Assembly: GCF_022482905.1 (NCBI RefSeq)
Contig: NZ_JAKVOI010000001.1
Span: forward strand, 248,001 to 312,000
Direction: 5' to 3'
Source of the DNA: Clostridium sp.
GTDB taxonomy: Bacteria; Bacillota; Clostridia; Clostridiales; Clostridiaceae
DNA length: 64,000 nucleotides
Shown one piece after another: positions 8,197 through 17,788 of this stretch (position 1 is its first letter; each line of letters opens with the position of its first letter). The notes beneath the pieces were generated by a model, which was not told the DNA's origin, made no database searches, and worked only from the letters and a program-made list of their open reading frames with translations. The position numbers and the translations under genes were made by a program.

Positions 8197-10689
8197 GTGA
8201 AAATTTCGTTTTTGGGAGGAGCCCGTGAAGTTGGGGGAAGCTGTATACTGTTGAATATATCAAACAAGAATATACTTCTTGATTGTGGAATAAGGCAGAG
8301 TTCTTCAAAGGATCCAATTCCCGACTTTAAAATCATCCAGGAAAGTGGTGGAGTAGATGCAATAATTATAAGCCATGCACACATGGATCACATAGGATGT
8401 CTTCCGATAATAAGCAAGGAATATCCTATGGCCAGGATATATGCAAATTTAATGACAAAGGACCTTATGAAGGTCTTGCTTTATGACAGCTTGAAAATAA
8501 TGAACAACAGGGAAATGGAGATTCCGCTGTATGCGGAGAAAGATGTAAAGTCCATGCTGAACAGGGTGTTCCCGATAAACTACATGGTGGAATTTTCTAT
8601 ATTCGAACATATAAAGCTGTGCTTTTATGCAGCAGGGCATATAGCAGGTGCTTCATGCATATATTTAAAATCACCTGAGGGAACAGTGCTCTATTCGGGA
8701 GATTTCTCAATATTTTCACAGAGAACCGTAGATGGGCTGAAGCTGCCGAAGCTCAGACCGGACATAGGAATTTTTGAAACTACATATGGCGACAAACTTC
8801 ATTCAAACAGAGAAGTGGAAGAGGAAAAACTTGTAGACATAGTGAATGAATGTATTGTGAAAGGCGGCAAAATGCTTATTCCGGCCTTTGCACTTGGAAG
8901 AGCACAGGAGATCATACTCATAATAAAAAGGGCCATGAATAAAGGCCTGATTAAAGGTGTAAAGGTATATGTAGATGGAATGATAAGAGATATAAATCGG
9001 GTTTATAAATTAAATCCCGTTTATCTTAAGAATTCACTGGGCAAAAAAATTTTCAGGGGGATAGAGCCCTTCTATGATGGCAATATAATTCCGGTGGAAA
9101 ATAGAGATACAAGGGAAAAAATAATAGAAGGCAGGGAGAGCTGTGTCATAATTTCAAGTTCAGGTATGCTTACAGGGGGATTCAGCCAGTATTATGCGGA
9201 AAAACTGGCTCCACTTGAAAGCTCGTATATAGTTATAACCGGCTATCAGGATGAAGAATCTCCAGGAAGAAAGCTTCTGAATCTTCTGGAGGAAGAAGAT
9301 AAAAAACTGGAATTGAACGGGAAGCTGATACCGGTGAGATGCAGTGTAAAAAAAGTAGGACTTTCGGCCCATGGCGATAAAGAAGAAATAAAATCCCTGA
9401 TAAAGATGCTTTCACCGAGAAATATATTTATGGTTCATGGAGATGAGAAGGTAATTGAAAGCTTTTCAAAAGAAATTTCCTGTGAAGCAAGAGCCAGGGT
9501 ATATTCCCCAAAGTGTGGGGAAAGTTATCATATAAATGTAAATAATCCCAGAAAGCAGCTGAGCAGACAGATAGCAAAGATTATGGGAGAAGAAGGTTCT
9601 TTAAGCAGGATGGATATGGAAAAACTCTGGAGATTTGTTGCCAGCAGCTATGGGCAAAAATTTTTTACTGCAGAGGAACTTGCTTTTATCTGGACAGGTG
9701 AGGAAAATTCGAGCAGTGATCTGGAAGTCATATCAAATTTTCAGCAGAAGCTGATGGAGTCCATTTATTTTGAAAATGATGTGAAAAGGCTGTTTATGTT
9801 TAAAGCAAAGCCAGAGCATGAGGTTGCTGAGCTTTTGAGGCCAAGGGAATTGAAGCCAAATGAACTGAATGATCTGGTGGATAAATACTTTGGAAGCTTC
9901 AAGTTTAAAAAGGCAGGTTTTATTTATGGGCAGAAGAAGGTGGTTTTGAACTTTGATTTTCCGATTGTTGTTGAAAAACGAATATATGATGTCATAAAGA
10001 AATTTAAAAATGATGTTGGATGGAATGTTGAAATTTCCAGTTCTGTAAATATAAATGAAGCTTCAAATATTATAAGCAGGATGCTGTATGGAGCCGATAT
10101 AAGAAAGATTTCCTACAGACTGGATGAGAACAGGGTTGAGGTAAATCTGAATTCCAATTTTCATGTTGATAAAAAGGTTGTGGATGAGTTTGCCAAAAAT
10201 ACAGGGCTTCAGCTTATATTCAAATTTCCTGTTGAAACAATATGTGAAAAGATAACTACAGAGAGTGATAAAAGCTGCAGTCCCATGGAACAAAACAAGG
10301 CGTTGAATTTTATTGACAGAGAATTTGAAAGTAGGGAATTCAAACCCTATAGGAAAAGTATAAGGTCGGATGAAAGCGGAAAATATATAGAACTTAGTTT
10401 TATAACACCTGTGATAGGGAAAAAATATGAAAAATATATAGAAAGGCTTGAGGATAGTACGGGATGGAATATAAAAATATCAGACGGCATAAACCAGAAT
10501 CAAATAATAAATGAGGTAAAGCTGCTCTGCGGTATTAAAAATATAGAGCTGAAAAAAAGTCCATCCTTCAACATGATTGATTCAACTGTAACCTTGAAAT
10601 TGAAAAATTCAGAATCAGAAGAAAAAATTCAGTGGATAAAACAAAAAATTGAACACGATACAGGCTGCCCGGTAATAGTCGATTTATAA
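8197..10689 (+). CDS. MBL-fold/beta-CASP nuclease-like protein with repetitive C-terminal half
   Basis: The N-terminal 450 residues form a metallo-beta-lactamase plus beta-CASP module of the CPSF/Ysh1 type, normally RNA exo- or endonucleases. Visible are HAHMDH at residues 60-65, GHIAGASC near 148, SGDFS, ETTYGD, SSGMLTGG, SAHGDKEE and MVHGDE. The remaining 380 residues match no domain I know. They contain repeated units of roughly 70-100 residues, each closing with a helix and a TGW-like turn: DVGWNVEIS, NTGLQLIFK, STGWNIKIS, DTGCPVIVD. At 830 residues it is about twice the usual bacterial beta-CASP length. The start is GTG 8197. It is monocistronic. Confidence 0.88.
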   Translation: MKISFLGGAREVGGSCILLNISNKNILLDCGIRQSSSKDPIPDFKIIQESGGVDAIIISHAHMDHIGCLPIISKEYPMARIYANLMTKDLMKVLLYDSLKIMNNREMEIPLYAEKDVKSMLNRVFPINYMVEFSIFEHIKLCFYAAGHIAGASCIYLKSPEGTVLYSGDFSIFSQRTVDGLKLPKLRPDIGIFETTYGDKLHSNREVEEEKLVDIVNECIVKGGKMLIPAFALGRAQEIILIIKRAMNKGLIKGVKVYVDGMIRDINRVYKLNPVYLKNSLGKKIFRGIEPFYDGNIIPVENRDTREKIIEGRESCVIISSSGMLTGGFSQYYAEKLAPLESSYIVITGYQDEESPGRKLLNLLEEEDKKLELNGKLIPVRCSVKKVGLSAHGDKEEIKSLIKMLSPRNIFMVHGDEKVIESFSKEISCEARARVYSPKCGESYHINVNNPRKQLSRQIAKIMGEEGSLSRMDMEKLWRFVASSYGQKFFTAEELAFIWTGEENSSSDLEVISNFQQKLMESIYFENDVKRLFMFKAKPEHEVAELLRPRELKPNELNDLVDKYFGSFKFKKAGFIYGQKKVVLNFDFPIVVEKRIYDVIKKFKNDVGWNVEISSSVNINEASNIISRMLYGADIRKISYRLDENRVEVNLNSNFHVDKKVVDEFAKNTGLQLIFKFPVETICEKITTESDKSCSPMEQNKALNFIDREFESREFKPYRKSIRSDESGKYIELSFITPVIGKKYEKYIERLEDSTGWNIKISDGINQNQIINEVKLLCGIKNIELKKSPSFNMIDSTVTLKLKNSESEEKIQWIKQKIEHDTGCPVIVDL

Positions 10690-10886
10690 TTATTTAAAAA
10701 ATTTTAATTTGACTATACTGTATACTCAAAATGTGGGCTATTATTATACTCCCTGGTTTTATAATATATGACATAGGGTTTTAAAAATGCAATTTTATAC
10801 TGCAAATTGATTTTATATGCTGTGAAAATAGTAAATTGTATATTTTTAATATTGCAATAGGTTTTCTGGATTGAAGGACAAACAAG

Positions 10887-10915
10887 TTGAATATAACGAA
10901 AAACTTTTGTACAAT
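10887..10915 (+). promoter_or_regulatory. Transketolase promoter
   Basis: TTGAAT (10887-10892), a 17-base spacer and TACAAT (10910-10915) precede the transketolase start by about 60 bases. The rest of the 287-base gap 10690-10976 is AT-rich and shows no ORF or strong hairpin. Confidence 0.55.
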
Positions 10916-10976
10916 ATAATAGGCATATCAAAAGAGATCTGTTTCGACTTTCAATAAGGTGAGGAGTGAAGTATAT

Positions 10977-12962
10977 ATGAAAAACATAGAAGATCTAGTG
11001 GTTAATAACATAAGAATACTTTCGGCGGAAATGGTTCAAAAAGCAAACTCGGGTCATCCGGGGTTTCCTATGGGTGCGGCTCCGGAAGCATATGCAATCT
11101 GGGGCAGAAACATGAAACATGATCCAAAGGACCCCAATTGGATTGGCAGAGATAGATTCGTACTTTCGGCAGGGCATGCTTCGGCAATGTTGTATTCACT
11201 GCTGCATCTGTTTGACTATGGCTTGACAATAGATGATTTAAAAGGTTTTCGCCAGTGGAACAGCAAGACACCAGGACATCCGGAGCATGGTCATACAGTA
11301 GGTGTTGAGACTACTACTGGACCTCTGGGACAGGGAGTTGGAAATGCTGTTGGAATGGCTGTTGCAGAGCAGTTTATGGCTGCCAAATTCAATAAACCTG
11401 GATTTAACATAATAGACAATTATACGTTCGTATTGACTGGTGACGGCTGTCTTATGGAAGGGGTTGCATTGGAGGCAATTTCCCTTGCGGGAAACCTGGG
11501 CCTCGGGAAGCTCATACTTGTATATGACTGCAACAATATAACTATAGAAGGAGATACAGATCTGGCGGTTTCGGAAGATGTTGCGAAAAAATTTGAAGCA
11601 TGTGGATGGCAGGCATTAAAGGTTGAGGATGGAACCAGTGTGGATAAGATAGATTCAGCTATAAAGGAAGCCAAAGCTGAAGCAAGCAAACCAAGTGTAA
11701 TAATAGTGAAAACTCAGATAGGATACGGATGTCCTGAAAAACAGGGTAAATCTTCAGCACACGGAGAGCCTCTGGGAGAAGAAAATTTGAAGGCTACAAA
11801 AAAATTTCTCGGATGGAATTACGACAGGGAATTCTATGTTCCTGACGAGGTAAGGGATTTCCTCGATGAAAAAATAGAGAAATTTGATGCTGAAAAGGAT
11901 ACATGGGATAAATTGAAAGCTGAATATGACAGGAAATACCCTGAACTTTCAGAGGAACTGAACAGATGGCTGAGTGGAAAGGCAGCAGTTGACCTGGATA
12001 CTGAAAAAGATTTCTGGGAATTTGACAAGGTCATGGCAACAAGGGCCGCTTCTGGAAAGCTCATTAACAAACTTGACAAAATATTTCCAAACCTCATAGG
12101 AGGTTCAGCTGATCTGGCACCGTCCAACAAAACAAATATGAATGGAGAAGGGGATTTTTCCATAAAAGACAGGTCGGGAAGGAATCTTCACTTTGGAATA
12201 AGAGAACATGCCATGGCCTCAATAGCAAATGGAATAGCTTTATATGGCGGATTAAAGGTATTTGTAGCAACTTTCTTTGTATTTACGGATTATATGAAAG
12301 GTGCTATGAGACTGTCCGCTCTTATGAAACTGCCTGTAGTCTATGTCCTCACCCATGACAGCATTGGAGTAGGAGAAGACGGGCCGACTCATGAACCAGT
12401 TGAACAGCTGGCTGCCGTAAGGAGTATACCTAATATGACCGTTTTCAGACCTGCAGATTCAAAGGAGACGGCAGCAGCATGGGATTATGCCCTTACAAAA
12501 GCCGATGGGCCGACGTGTCTGGTTCTTACAAGGCAGAACCTTCCTCTATATGAGGAAACCGGTATTGAAGCTCTAAAGGGAGGGTACATACTGAAGGATT
12601 CCAAAAAGTCCATACCTGATATAATACTTATGGCTACGGGATCTGAGGTTGAACTTGTATACAAGGCATGGGATGAACTTGCTAAAAAAGGTATAGATGC
12701 AAGAGTAGTAAGCATACCTTCCTTTGAAATATTTGAAAAACAGAGTGAAGCCTATAAAGAAAGTGTCCTTCCAAAGCAGGTCAGAAAGAGACTGGCCGTA
12801 GAAGCTGCGACTTCCTTCGGCTGGCACAAATATGTGGGCATGGATGGAGAGGTTATATCAATAGATCACTTCGGAGCCTCTGCGCCGGCAAATATATTAT
12901 TTAAAGAATTTGGATTTACAGTAGAAAATGTAGTGGATAGGGCAGTGAAAATTTTAAAATAA
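10977..12962 (+). CDS. tkt: Transketolase
   Basis: This thiamine-diphosphate enzyme of the non-oxidative pentose phosphate pathway transfers two-carbon units between ketoses and aldoses. At 661 residues it is complete. The N-terminal domain has MVQKANSGHPGFPMG, HTVGVETTTGPLGQG and the ThDP/Mg motif GDGCLMEGV (about 150). The middle domain has GGSADLAPSN and FGIREHAMASIANG. The C-terminal domain has LMATGSEVEL. ATG 10977 follows GGTGAGGAG at 10958-10966; an in-frame GTG at 10959 lies within that site. The gene is monocistronic with its own promoter and terminator. Confidence 0.97.
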   Translation: MKNIEDLVVNNIRILSAEMVQKANSGHPGFPMGAAPEAYAIWGRNMKHDPKDPNWIGRDRFVLSAGHASAMLYSLLHLFDYGLTIDDLKGFRQWNSKTPGHPEHGHTVGVETTTGPLGQGVGNAVGMAVAEQFMAAKFNKPGFNIIDNYTFVLTGDGCLMEGVALEAISLAGNLGLGKLILVYDCNNITIEGDTDLAVSEDVAKKFEACGWQALKVEDGTSVDKIDSAIKEAKAEASKPSVIIVKTQIGYGCPEKQGKSSAHGEPLGEENLKATKKFLGWNYDREFYVPDEVRDFLDEKIEKFDAEKDTWDKLKAEYDRKYPELSEELNRWLSGKAAVDLDTEKDFWEFDKVMATRAASGKLINKLDKIFPNLIGGSADLAPSNKTNMNGEGDFSIKDRSGRNLHFGIREHAMASIANGIALYGGLKVFVATFFVFTDYMKGAMRLSALMKLPVVYVLTHDSIGVGEDGPTHEPVEQLAAVRSIPNMTVFRPADSKETAAAWDYALTKADGPTCLVLTRQNLPLYEETGIEALKGGYILKDSKKSIPDIILMATGSEVELVYKAWDELAKKGIDARVVSIPSFEIFEKQSEAYKESVLPKQVRKRLAVEAATSFGWHKYVGMDGEVISIDHFGASAPANILFKEFGFTVENVVDRAVKILK

Positions 12963-12980
12963 GCTGGATTATTCAGATAA

Positions 12981-13018
12981 ATAGCCATAAGTTTGGTTTT
13001 GCTTATGGCTATTTATGT
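12981..13018 (+). terminator. Terminator of tkt
   Basis: Perfect 11-base arms ATAGCCATAAG (12981-12991) and CTTATGGCTAT (13002-13012) with a T-rich loop and TTATGTT following, 18 bases after the transketolase stop. Confidence 0.75.
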
Positions 13019-13105
13019 TATATACTAGTAACATAGGTAAAATAAAAATGTAGATTGCAGAAGATTTTCTGCATAAGAGTCTTCATGAAAAGGAGATGTT
13101 TAGAT

Positions 13106-14269
13106 TTGATTAATTTTCATTACTCAATTCCTACTGAAATTTTTTTCGGGAAAGACCAGATAGGTGTCCTGGGAAAGAATATAAGGAAATATGGTTCCAA
13201 GGTTCTCCTGGTATATGGTGGAGGAAGTATCAAGAGAAACGGGATATATGATGCTGCAGTTAAGATTTTAAAAGAAAACAAAATAAAGTTCTGGGAGCTT
13301 TCCGGAGTGGATCCAAATCCACGAATATCCAGTGTAAGACAGGGAGTGCAGATATGCAGGGAAAACAGGATAGATTTTATACTGGCAATTGGCGGAGGAA
13401 GTGTAATTGACTGTTCAAAAGTAATATCGGCTGGATTTTACTACGGAGGAGATCCCTGGGACATAGTTACTGACCCGTCTAAAATAAAAAAGGCCCTGCC
13501 TGTTGGAAGCATATTGACTCTGGCTGCTACGGGTTCTGAAATGGACATATTTGCCGTAATTACAAACGAGGATACCAGGGAAAAACTAGGAACCAGAAGC
13601 CAGTGTATAATACCAAGATTCTCAATACTCGATCCAACTTATACGTTTACCGTATCAAAAAAACAGACGGCGGCGGGAACTGCTGATATAATGAGCCATA
13701 TACTTGAAATATACTTCAACAATACAGAAGGTGCCTATCTTCAGGACAGAATGGCCGAAGCCCTTTTGAGCACTTGTATAAAGTATGGACCAATAGCACT
13801 TGAACATCCTGACAGCTATGAAGCAAGGGCAAACCTGATGTGGACTTCAAGTCTTGCCATAAATGGACTGCTGACTTACGGCAAGGTCAAGGGATGGAGC
13901 GTACATCCAATGGAGCATGAGCTGAGCGCATTTTATGATATTACACATGGTGTGGGATTGGCCATATTGACACCTTTTTGGATGGAATATGTGCTTGATG
14001 AAAATACTGTGGACAGTTTTGCCGGGTATGGTATCAACGTATGGAATATAGATGAGAATGAAGATAAATTTGCTGTAGCCAGAAGTGCCATAGAGAAAAC
14101 GAGAGAATTCTTTAATCTCCTGGGACTTCCATCAAGACTGAGTGATTTGAACATAGGACAGGAAAACTTTGAAAAAATGGCTGAAGGAGCTACAAGAGCT
14201 GGAAAAATAGGTGAGTTCAAGCCTCTTTCCAAAGATGACGTCATAAATATATACAAGGCAGCACTGTAA
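13106..14269 (+). CDS. bdhB: Iron-type NAD(P)H-dependent butanol dehydrogenase
   Basis: This iron-containing (group III) alcohol dehydrogenase reduces butyraldehyde or acetaldehyde to the alcohol. The 387-residue protein is very close in sequence to C. acetobutylicum BdhA/BdhB as I remember them, beginning INFHYSIPTEIFFGKD. It has the nucleotide loop GGGSVIDCSK, TAAGTADIMSHI with the first metal Asp and His, and HPMEHELSAFYDITHG with the other two His ligands. TTG 13106 is chosen because AAAGGAGA lies 7 bases upstream and homologues start there. The choice between BdhA and BdhB naming is uncertain. It is monocistronic. Confidence 0.9.
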   Translation: MINFHYSIPTEIFFGKDQIGVLGKNIRKYGSKVLLVYGGGSIKRNGIYDAAVKILKENKIKFWELSGVDPNPRISSVRQGVQICRENRIDFILAIGGGSVIDCSKVISAGFYYGGDPWDIVTDPSKIKKALPVGSILTLAATGSEMDIFAVITNEDTREKLGTRSQCIIPRFSILDPTYTFTVSKKQTAAGTADIMSHILEIYFNNTEGAYLQDRMAEALLSTCIKYGPIALEHPDSYEARANLMWTSSLAINGLLTYGKVKGWSVHPMEHELSAFYDITHGVGLAILTPFWMEYVLDENTVDSFAGYGINVWNIDENEDKFAVARSAIEKTREFFNLLGLPSRLSDLNIGQENFEKMAEGATRAGKIGEFKPLSKDDVINIYKAAL

Positions 14270-14278
14270 ATATATTTT

Positions 14279-14306
14279 CCCCTACTTTTGACAAGTAGGG
14301 GTTTAT
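14279..14306 (+). terminator. Terminator of the butanol dehydrogenase gene
   Basis: Perfect arms CCCCTACTT (14279-14287) and AAGTAGGGG (14293-14301) followed by TTTATTATT. Confidence 0.85.
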
Positions 14307-14375
14307 TATTATGTGATTATACTTATAATAATTATTGAGAGCATATAAATCAATTTTAGAAAGGTGTAAATTCAA

Positions 14376-15326
14376 ATGATAATTACATGTGACAATTTAC
14401 TGAAAAAATATAGGGACAATAAAACAGAAAAGATTGCAGACAGGGTGAAATTTGTAGGTATATTCCACAAGGATGTTTACAATATAACTGCACCGTTTAT
14501 AAACAGGGGAAGAATTGTAATGGCAGGAAGGGTTGAGTCCAAAATGGGCAATGATTCCATGGTGTCATTTTTTGAAAAATACAAGGATGCCTGGTGTCAT
14601 ATAATAGAGTCGCCTGTCATGAATCTGGAAGATCCTTTTTTTACCAGGATAGGTGACGAGATGATAGTAGGCGGGGTTGAAGTTTTCAAGGATATAAATA
14701 ATCCTTACAACTTGATATGGCGGACTATAATGTACAGAGGAAAGGATATTTTTCATCTGAAACTTTTCTTTGTAGGGCCGGATGGCATGAAGGACCTGCG
14801 TATAACTGAACTCAAGGATGGCAGTATAGGTGTATTGACACGCCCTCAGGGAGCAAAGGGAGGAAAGGGGAAAATAGGATTTATAAAAATAAGGAGACTG
14901 AGCGATCTGAGTATAGGGGTAATTGAAGATGCACCTATTCTGAATGACTTTTTCAGTGATGAGGAATGGGGTGGTATAAACAGTATTTATCCTATTGATG
15001 AAAACAATATAGGCCTTTTGGGGCATATAGCAAAATTTGATGAGTACGGTATGAAACACTATTACTGCATGACATTTGTTCTTGAGATAAACTCCATGAA
15101 ATACAAGGATGTCCGTATAATTGCGGAGAGAGGGGATTTCCTGCCCGGACCAAGCAAAGATAAAGTTTTGTATGATGTAGTGTTTGGAGGCGGGCTTACC
15201 TTTGATGGTAAAAAGGCAGTGATTTATGCCGGAATAAGCGATATTGAGGCCCAGACACTTGAAATAGACAATCCGTTTTATGAGTATATGGGTGAAGACA
15301 AAAGTGGAGAATTGGAGACTTTCTAA
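14376..15326 (+). CDS. DUF1861 family protein (beta-propeller, glycan-associated)
   Basis: A 316-residue soluble protein of the DUF1861 family, whose members are predicted five-bladed beta-propellers related to GH43/GH130-type folds and usually sit beside mannoside phosphorylases. Visible are the blade-like motifs FVGIFHKDVYNITAPF, GRIVMAGRVES, LEDPFFTRIGDEMIVGGVEV and YNLIWRTIMYRGKD. An acidic residue pattern in LEDPFFT is compatible with a sugar-binding or catalytic site, but no activity is established. The ATG follows AGAAAGGTG. It is the first gene of a two-gene unit; the GH130 gene starts 28 bases after its stop. Confidence 0.82.
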   Translation: MIITCDNLLKKYRDNKTEKIADRVKFVGIFHKDVYNITAPFINRGRIVMAGRVESKMGNDSMVSFFEKYKDAWCHIIESPVMNLEDPFFTRIGDEMIVGGVEVFKDINNPYNLIWRTIMYRGKDIFHLKLFFVGPDGMKDLRITELKDGSIGVLTRPQGAKGGKGKIGFIKIRRLSDLSIGVIEDAPILNDFFSDEEWGGINSIYPIDENNIGLLGHIAKFDEYGMKHYYCMTFVLEINSMKYKDVRIIAERGDFLPGPSKDKVLYDVVFGGGLTFDGKKAVIYAGISDIEAQTLEIDNPFYEYMGEDKSGELETF

Positions 15327-15354
15327 ATATTTCAATATTGTTATAGGAGGAGAA

Positions 15355-16446
15355 ATGAGTATAAAGAGATATGGATTTAATCCTATTATAAAGGCCGGAG
15401 ATGTTGAACCTTCGTGTAAAAATCTTAAGGTTGTAGGGGCATTCAATCCTGGAGCCGCCATATATAAAGATCAGATAATACTGGCATTTAGAACTGCTGA
15501 AGCAGTTGATAATCCGGATGATGATTTCTTCCGGGTACCGATTGTGGATTCCAGCACAAGTTGTCTGAAGACTGTGGATATAGACAAAAGTAACAGAGAT
15601 TATGATTTTAGTGATTCACGTGTAATAAAAAATATAAAGAAGCCATATGATTTTGAATACCTCACATCTATTTCCCACATAAGACTTGCAAGGAGCGATG
15701 ATGGTATAAATTTCGATGTAGACGAGAGACCATTTATTTTCCCGGAAAACAAGTATGAAAGTTTCGGAATAGAAGATCCAAGGATAACCAGGATAGACAG
15801 CAGCTACTATATTACCTACAGTGGTGTTTCCAAGTATGGAATAGTAGTTGGTCTGGCTGTTACAGAAGACTTCAAAAGCTATAGAAAACTGGGTAATATA
15901 TTTAATACGGAGAACAAGGACGCGGTAATCTTTCCGGAAAAAATAGGGGGGAAGTACTTTGCACTGAACAGACCGGTATCCAGAAGTACCGGCAAACCTA
16001 TGATCTGGATATCTGAATCCGACAATCTGATAAATTGGGGTAATCACAGGCTGCTGGCATGTACAAGGGAAAATTGCTGGGATTCACGGAAAATAGGGGC
16101 AGGTATGCCTCCCATAAGGACAGATGCCGGATGGCTGGAGCTGTACCACGGTGTAGATGAACATGAATGCTACTCAATGGGGGCTCTTCTGCTGGATCTG
16201 GATGATCCTTCAAAAGTTATCGGGCGAAGTGAGGAACCTGTTTTATATCCCTGTGAGGACTATGAGACAGAGGGCTTCTTTTCAGATGTGGTTTTCCCCT
16301 GTGGTGCTGTTGAAATTAGGGATAAGCTGTATATATACTATGGTATAGCAGACAGTTCCATCGGGCTGGTTACTGCGGATACGGGTGATATTCTGAATTC
16401 TATTGGAGTGGCCGGTGAACCACAACATGGTAAAAATATTTATTGA
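15355..16446 (+). CDS. Glycoside hydrolase family 130 protein (beta-mannoside phosphorylase-like)
   Basis: GH130 enzymes phosphorolyse beta-mannosides to mannose 1-phosphate. The 363-residue protein shows the five-bladed propeller signatures: VVGAFNPGAA, ILAFRTAE, FGIEDPRITRID (catalytic Asp region), YYITYSG, KDAVIFPEKIGGKYFALNRP, MWISES, WLELYHG and YYGIADSSIGLVTA. ATG 15355 follows AGGAGG (15345-15350). An upstream in-frame start at 15280 would overlap the previous gene and is rejected. Mannoside versus other linkage specificity cannot be decided. The pair with DUF1861 suggests cytoplasmic use or recycling of a manno-oligosaccharide; no transporter is adjacent. Confidence 0.88.
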   Translation: MSIKRYGFNPIIKAGDVEPSCKNLKVVGAFNPGAAIYKDQIILAFRTAEAVDNPDDDFFRVPIVDSSTSCLKTVDIDKSNRDYDFSDSRVIKNIKKPYDFEYLTSISHIRLARSDDGINFDVDERPFIFPENKYESFGIEDPRITRIDSSYYITYSGVSKYGIVVGLAVTEDFKSYRKLGNIFNTENKDAVIFPEKIGGKYFALNRPVSRSTGKPMIWISESDNLINWGNHRLLACTRENCWDSRKIGAGMPPIRTDAGWLELYHGVDEHECYSMGALLLDLDDPSKVIGRSEEPVLYPCEDYETEGFFSDVVFPCGAVEIRDKLYIYYGIADSSIGLVTADTGDILNSIGVAGEPQHGKNIY

Positions 16447-16525
16447 GTGGCTCTTTTCTTATATCCGGCGATGTGTAAAATAAAAGATAAAGGATAGTAT
16501 AACAGTATTTAGCGGAGGAATTGAT

Positions 16526-17470
16526 ATGAAAATAGGAGTTATCATGGGGGGAATATCCTCGGAGAGAGAAGTATCACTGAATTCTGGAAGAGAGATAATG
16601 AGTTGTTTTGATAAAACAAAGTATGAAGTAGTTCCAATTGTTATAGACAAAGAAAGAGATATTATAGATAAAACAGCAGGTATAGACTTTGCATTTATAG
16701 CACTTCACGGGAAATTCGGAGAGGATGGAACGGTTCAATCCGTTCTGGAAACTCTGGATATACCTTATTCCGGATGTGGACCTCTTACAAGTTCCATCTG
16801 TATGGACAAGGATATGACAAAGAAGGTGCTGAAGAGTGCAGGAATTAAAACTGCAAGGTGGATGTGTGTCAAATCCACAGATGAAATAGATTATGATTAT
16901 TTGGATGAGATTGGGTATCCACTGGTTGTGAAGCCAAATTCAGGTGGATCAAGTGTGGCGACAAATATAGTCAAAAATAAAGAGAATATGGAAGATGCAG
17001 TAAATCTCGGCTTGGAATATGATGAAGAGGTCATGATTGAGGAATATATAAAAGGCGACGAAATTACCTGCTGCATTTTAAATGGAAACACGCTGCCGTT
17101 GATTCAAATAAAACCAAAGACGGAATTCTTTGACTATGAGGCAAAATACACTGAAGGTGCTTCGGATGAAATAATTGTCCAGCTTGAGGAGAAACTCCAA
17201 GGTGAAATCGAGGAGATATCCCGCAAATGCTGGGATGTGTTGAAGTGCAGGGTATACGTAAGAGTTGATCTGATTGTAAAGGACAATATACCTTATGTAC
17301 TTGAACTCAATACACTTTCGGGTATGACAAAGAACAGTCTGTTCCCGAAAAGTGCGAAAGCTGTAAATATGTCTTACAGCCAGCTCTTGGACAAAATAGT
17401 TGAATACTCCATGGAAGAAAATCACGGTAAGATGGATAATGAAAAAATATGTGCGCCAGCTGAATACTAA
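16526..17470 (+). CDS. ddl: D-alanine--D-alanine ligase
   Basis: This ATP-grasp ligase forms the D-Ala-D-Ala dipeptide for peptidoglycan precursors. The 314-residue protein has [14 protein letters not shown] near the N-terminus, [13 protein letters not shown], the ATP loop [25 protein letters not shown] and the metal-binding [18 protein letters not shown] motif. Serine and tyrosine choices around EREVSLNSG and the [10 protein letters not shown] segment agree with a D-Ala rather than D-Lac ligase, though this is a weak reading. The ATG follows GCGGAGGAA. It stands alone between two terminators. Confidence 0.95.
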   Translation: MKIGVIMGGISSEREVSLNSGREIMSCFDKTKYEVVPIVIDKERDIIDKTAGIDFAFIALHGKFGEDGTVQSVLETLDIPYSGCGPLTSSICMDKDMTKKVLKSAGIKTARWMCVKSTDEIDYDYLDEIGYPLVVKPNSGGSSVATNIVKNKENMEDAVNLGLEYDEEVMIEEYIKGDEITCCILNGNTLPLIQIKPKTEFFDYEAKYTEGASDEIIVQLEEKLQGEIEEISRKCWDVLKCRVYVRVDLIVKDNIPYVLELNTLSGMTKNSLFPKSAKAVNMSYSQLLDKIVEYSMEENHGKMDNEKICAPAEY

Positions 17471-17483
17471 ACAGACAAATGCA

Positions 17484-17526
17484 GCCCTGTATAGATGATT
17501 AATTAACATTTATACAGGGCATTTTC
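17484..17526 (+). terminator. Terminator of ddl
   Basis: Perfect ten-base arms GCCCTGTATA (17484-17493) and TATACAGGGC (17511-17520) followed by ATTTTCTG. Confidence 0.8.
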
Positions 17527-17556
17527 TGCTTGATATGTAAACTGTTGAGAAGAGCA

Positions 17557-17585
17557 TTGACAACGAAAAATTGTGATGATATAAT
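17557..17585 (+). promoter_or_regulatory. Perfect consensus promoter of the SAM-riboswitch transcript
   Basis: TTGACA (17557-17562), exactly 17 bases, then TATAAT (17580-17585): an exact sigma-A consensus located about 30 bases before the SAM riboswitch. Confidence 0.85.
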
Positions 17586-17615
17586 CACTTACATGAAAAA
17601 ATGAATCAAGATAAA

Positions 17616-17711
17616 CTTATCAAGAGAGGTGGAGGGATTGGCCCTGTGAAACCCGGCAACCAGTATTGTATACATTGGTGCTAACTCCTGCAGCGAAAGC
17701 TGAAAGATGAG
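17616..17711 (+). promoter_or_regulatory. SAM-I (S-box) riboswitch
   Basis: All S-box signatures are present: CTTATCAAGAGAGGTGGAGG at the 5' end (17616-17635), GAAACCCGGCAACC, GGTGCTAA and GCGAAAGCTGAAAGATGAG at the 3' end. The terminal P1 stem pairs CTTATC with GATGAG (17706-17711). When SAM is abundant the downstream terminator forms, switching metQ off. Confidence 0.95.
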
Positions 17712-17728
17712 AAAATCATTAAGGTTTC

Positions 17729-17760
17729 AAACCCGGGGGATTTTCTCGGGTTTTTATTTT
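17729..17760 (+). terminator. Terminator of the SAM riboswitch
   Basis: AAACCCG (17729-17735) pairs with CGGGTTT (17747-17753), followed by TTATTTT. It lies directly after the aptamer and 29 bases before metQ, so it is the expression platform. Confidence 0.85.
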
Positions 17761-17788
17761 GATTAAACTAATTTGAGGGGGAACTTTT

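Noticed and set aside
14565-15461. 298-codon open frame on the minus strand
   Set aside because: It lies opposite the DUF1861 and GH130 genes, has no ribosome site and its product has no domain-like composition.
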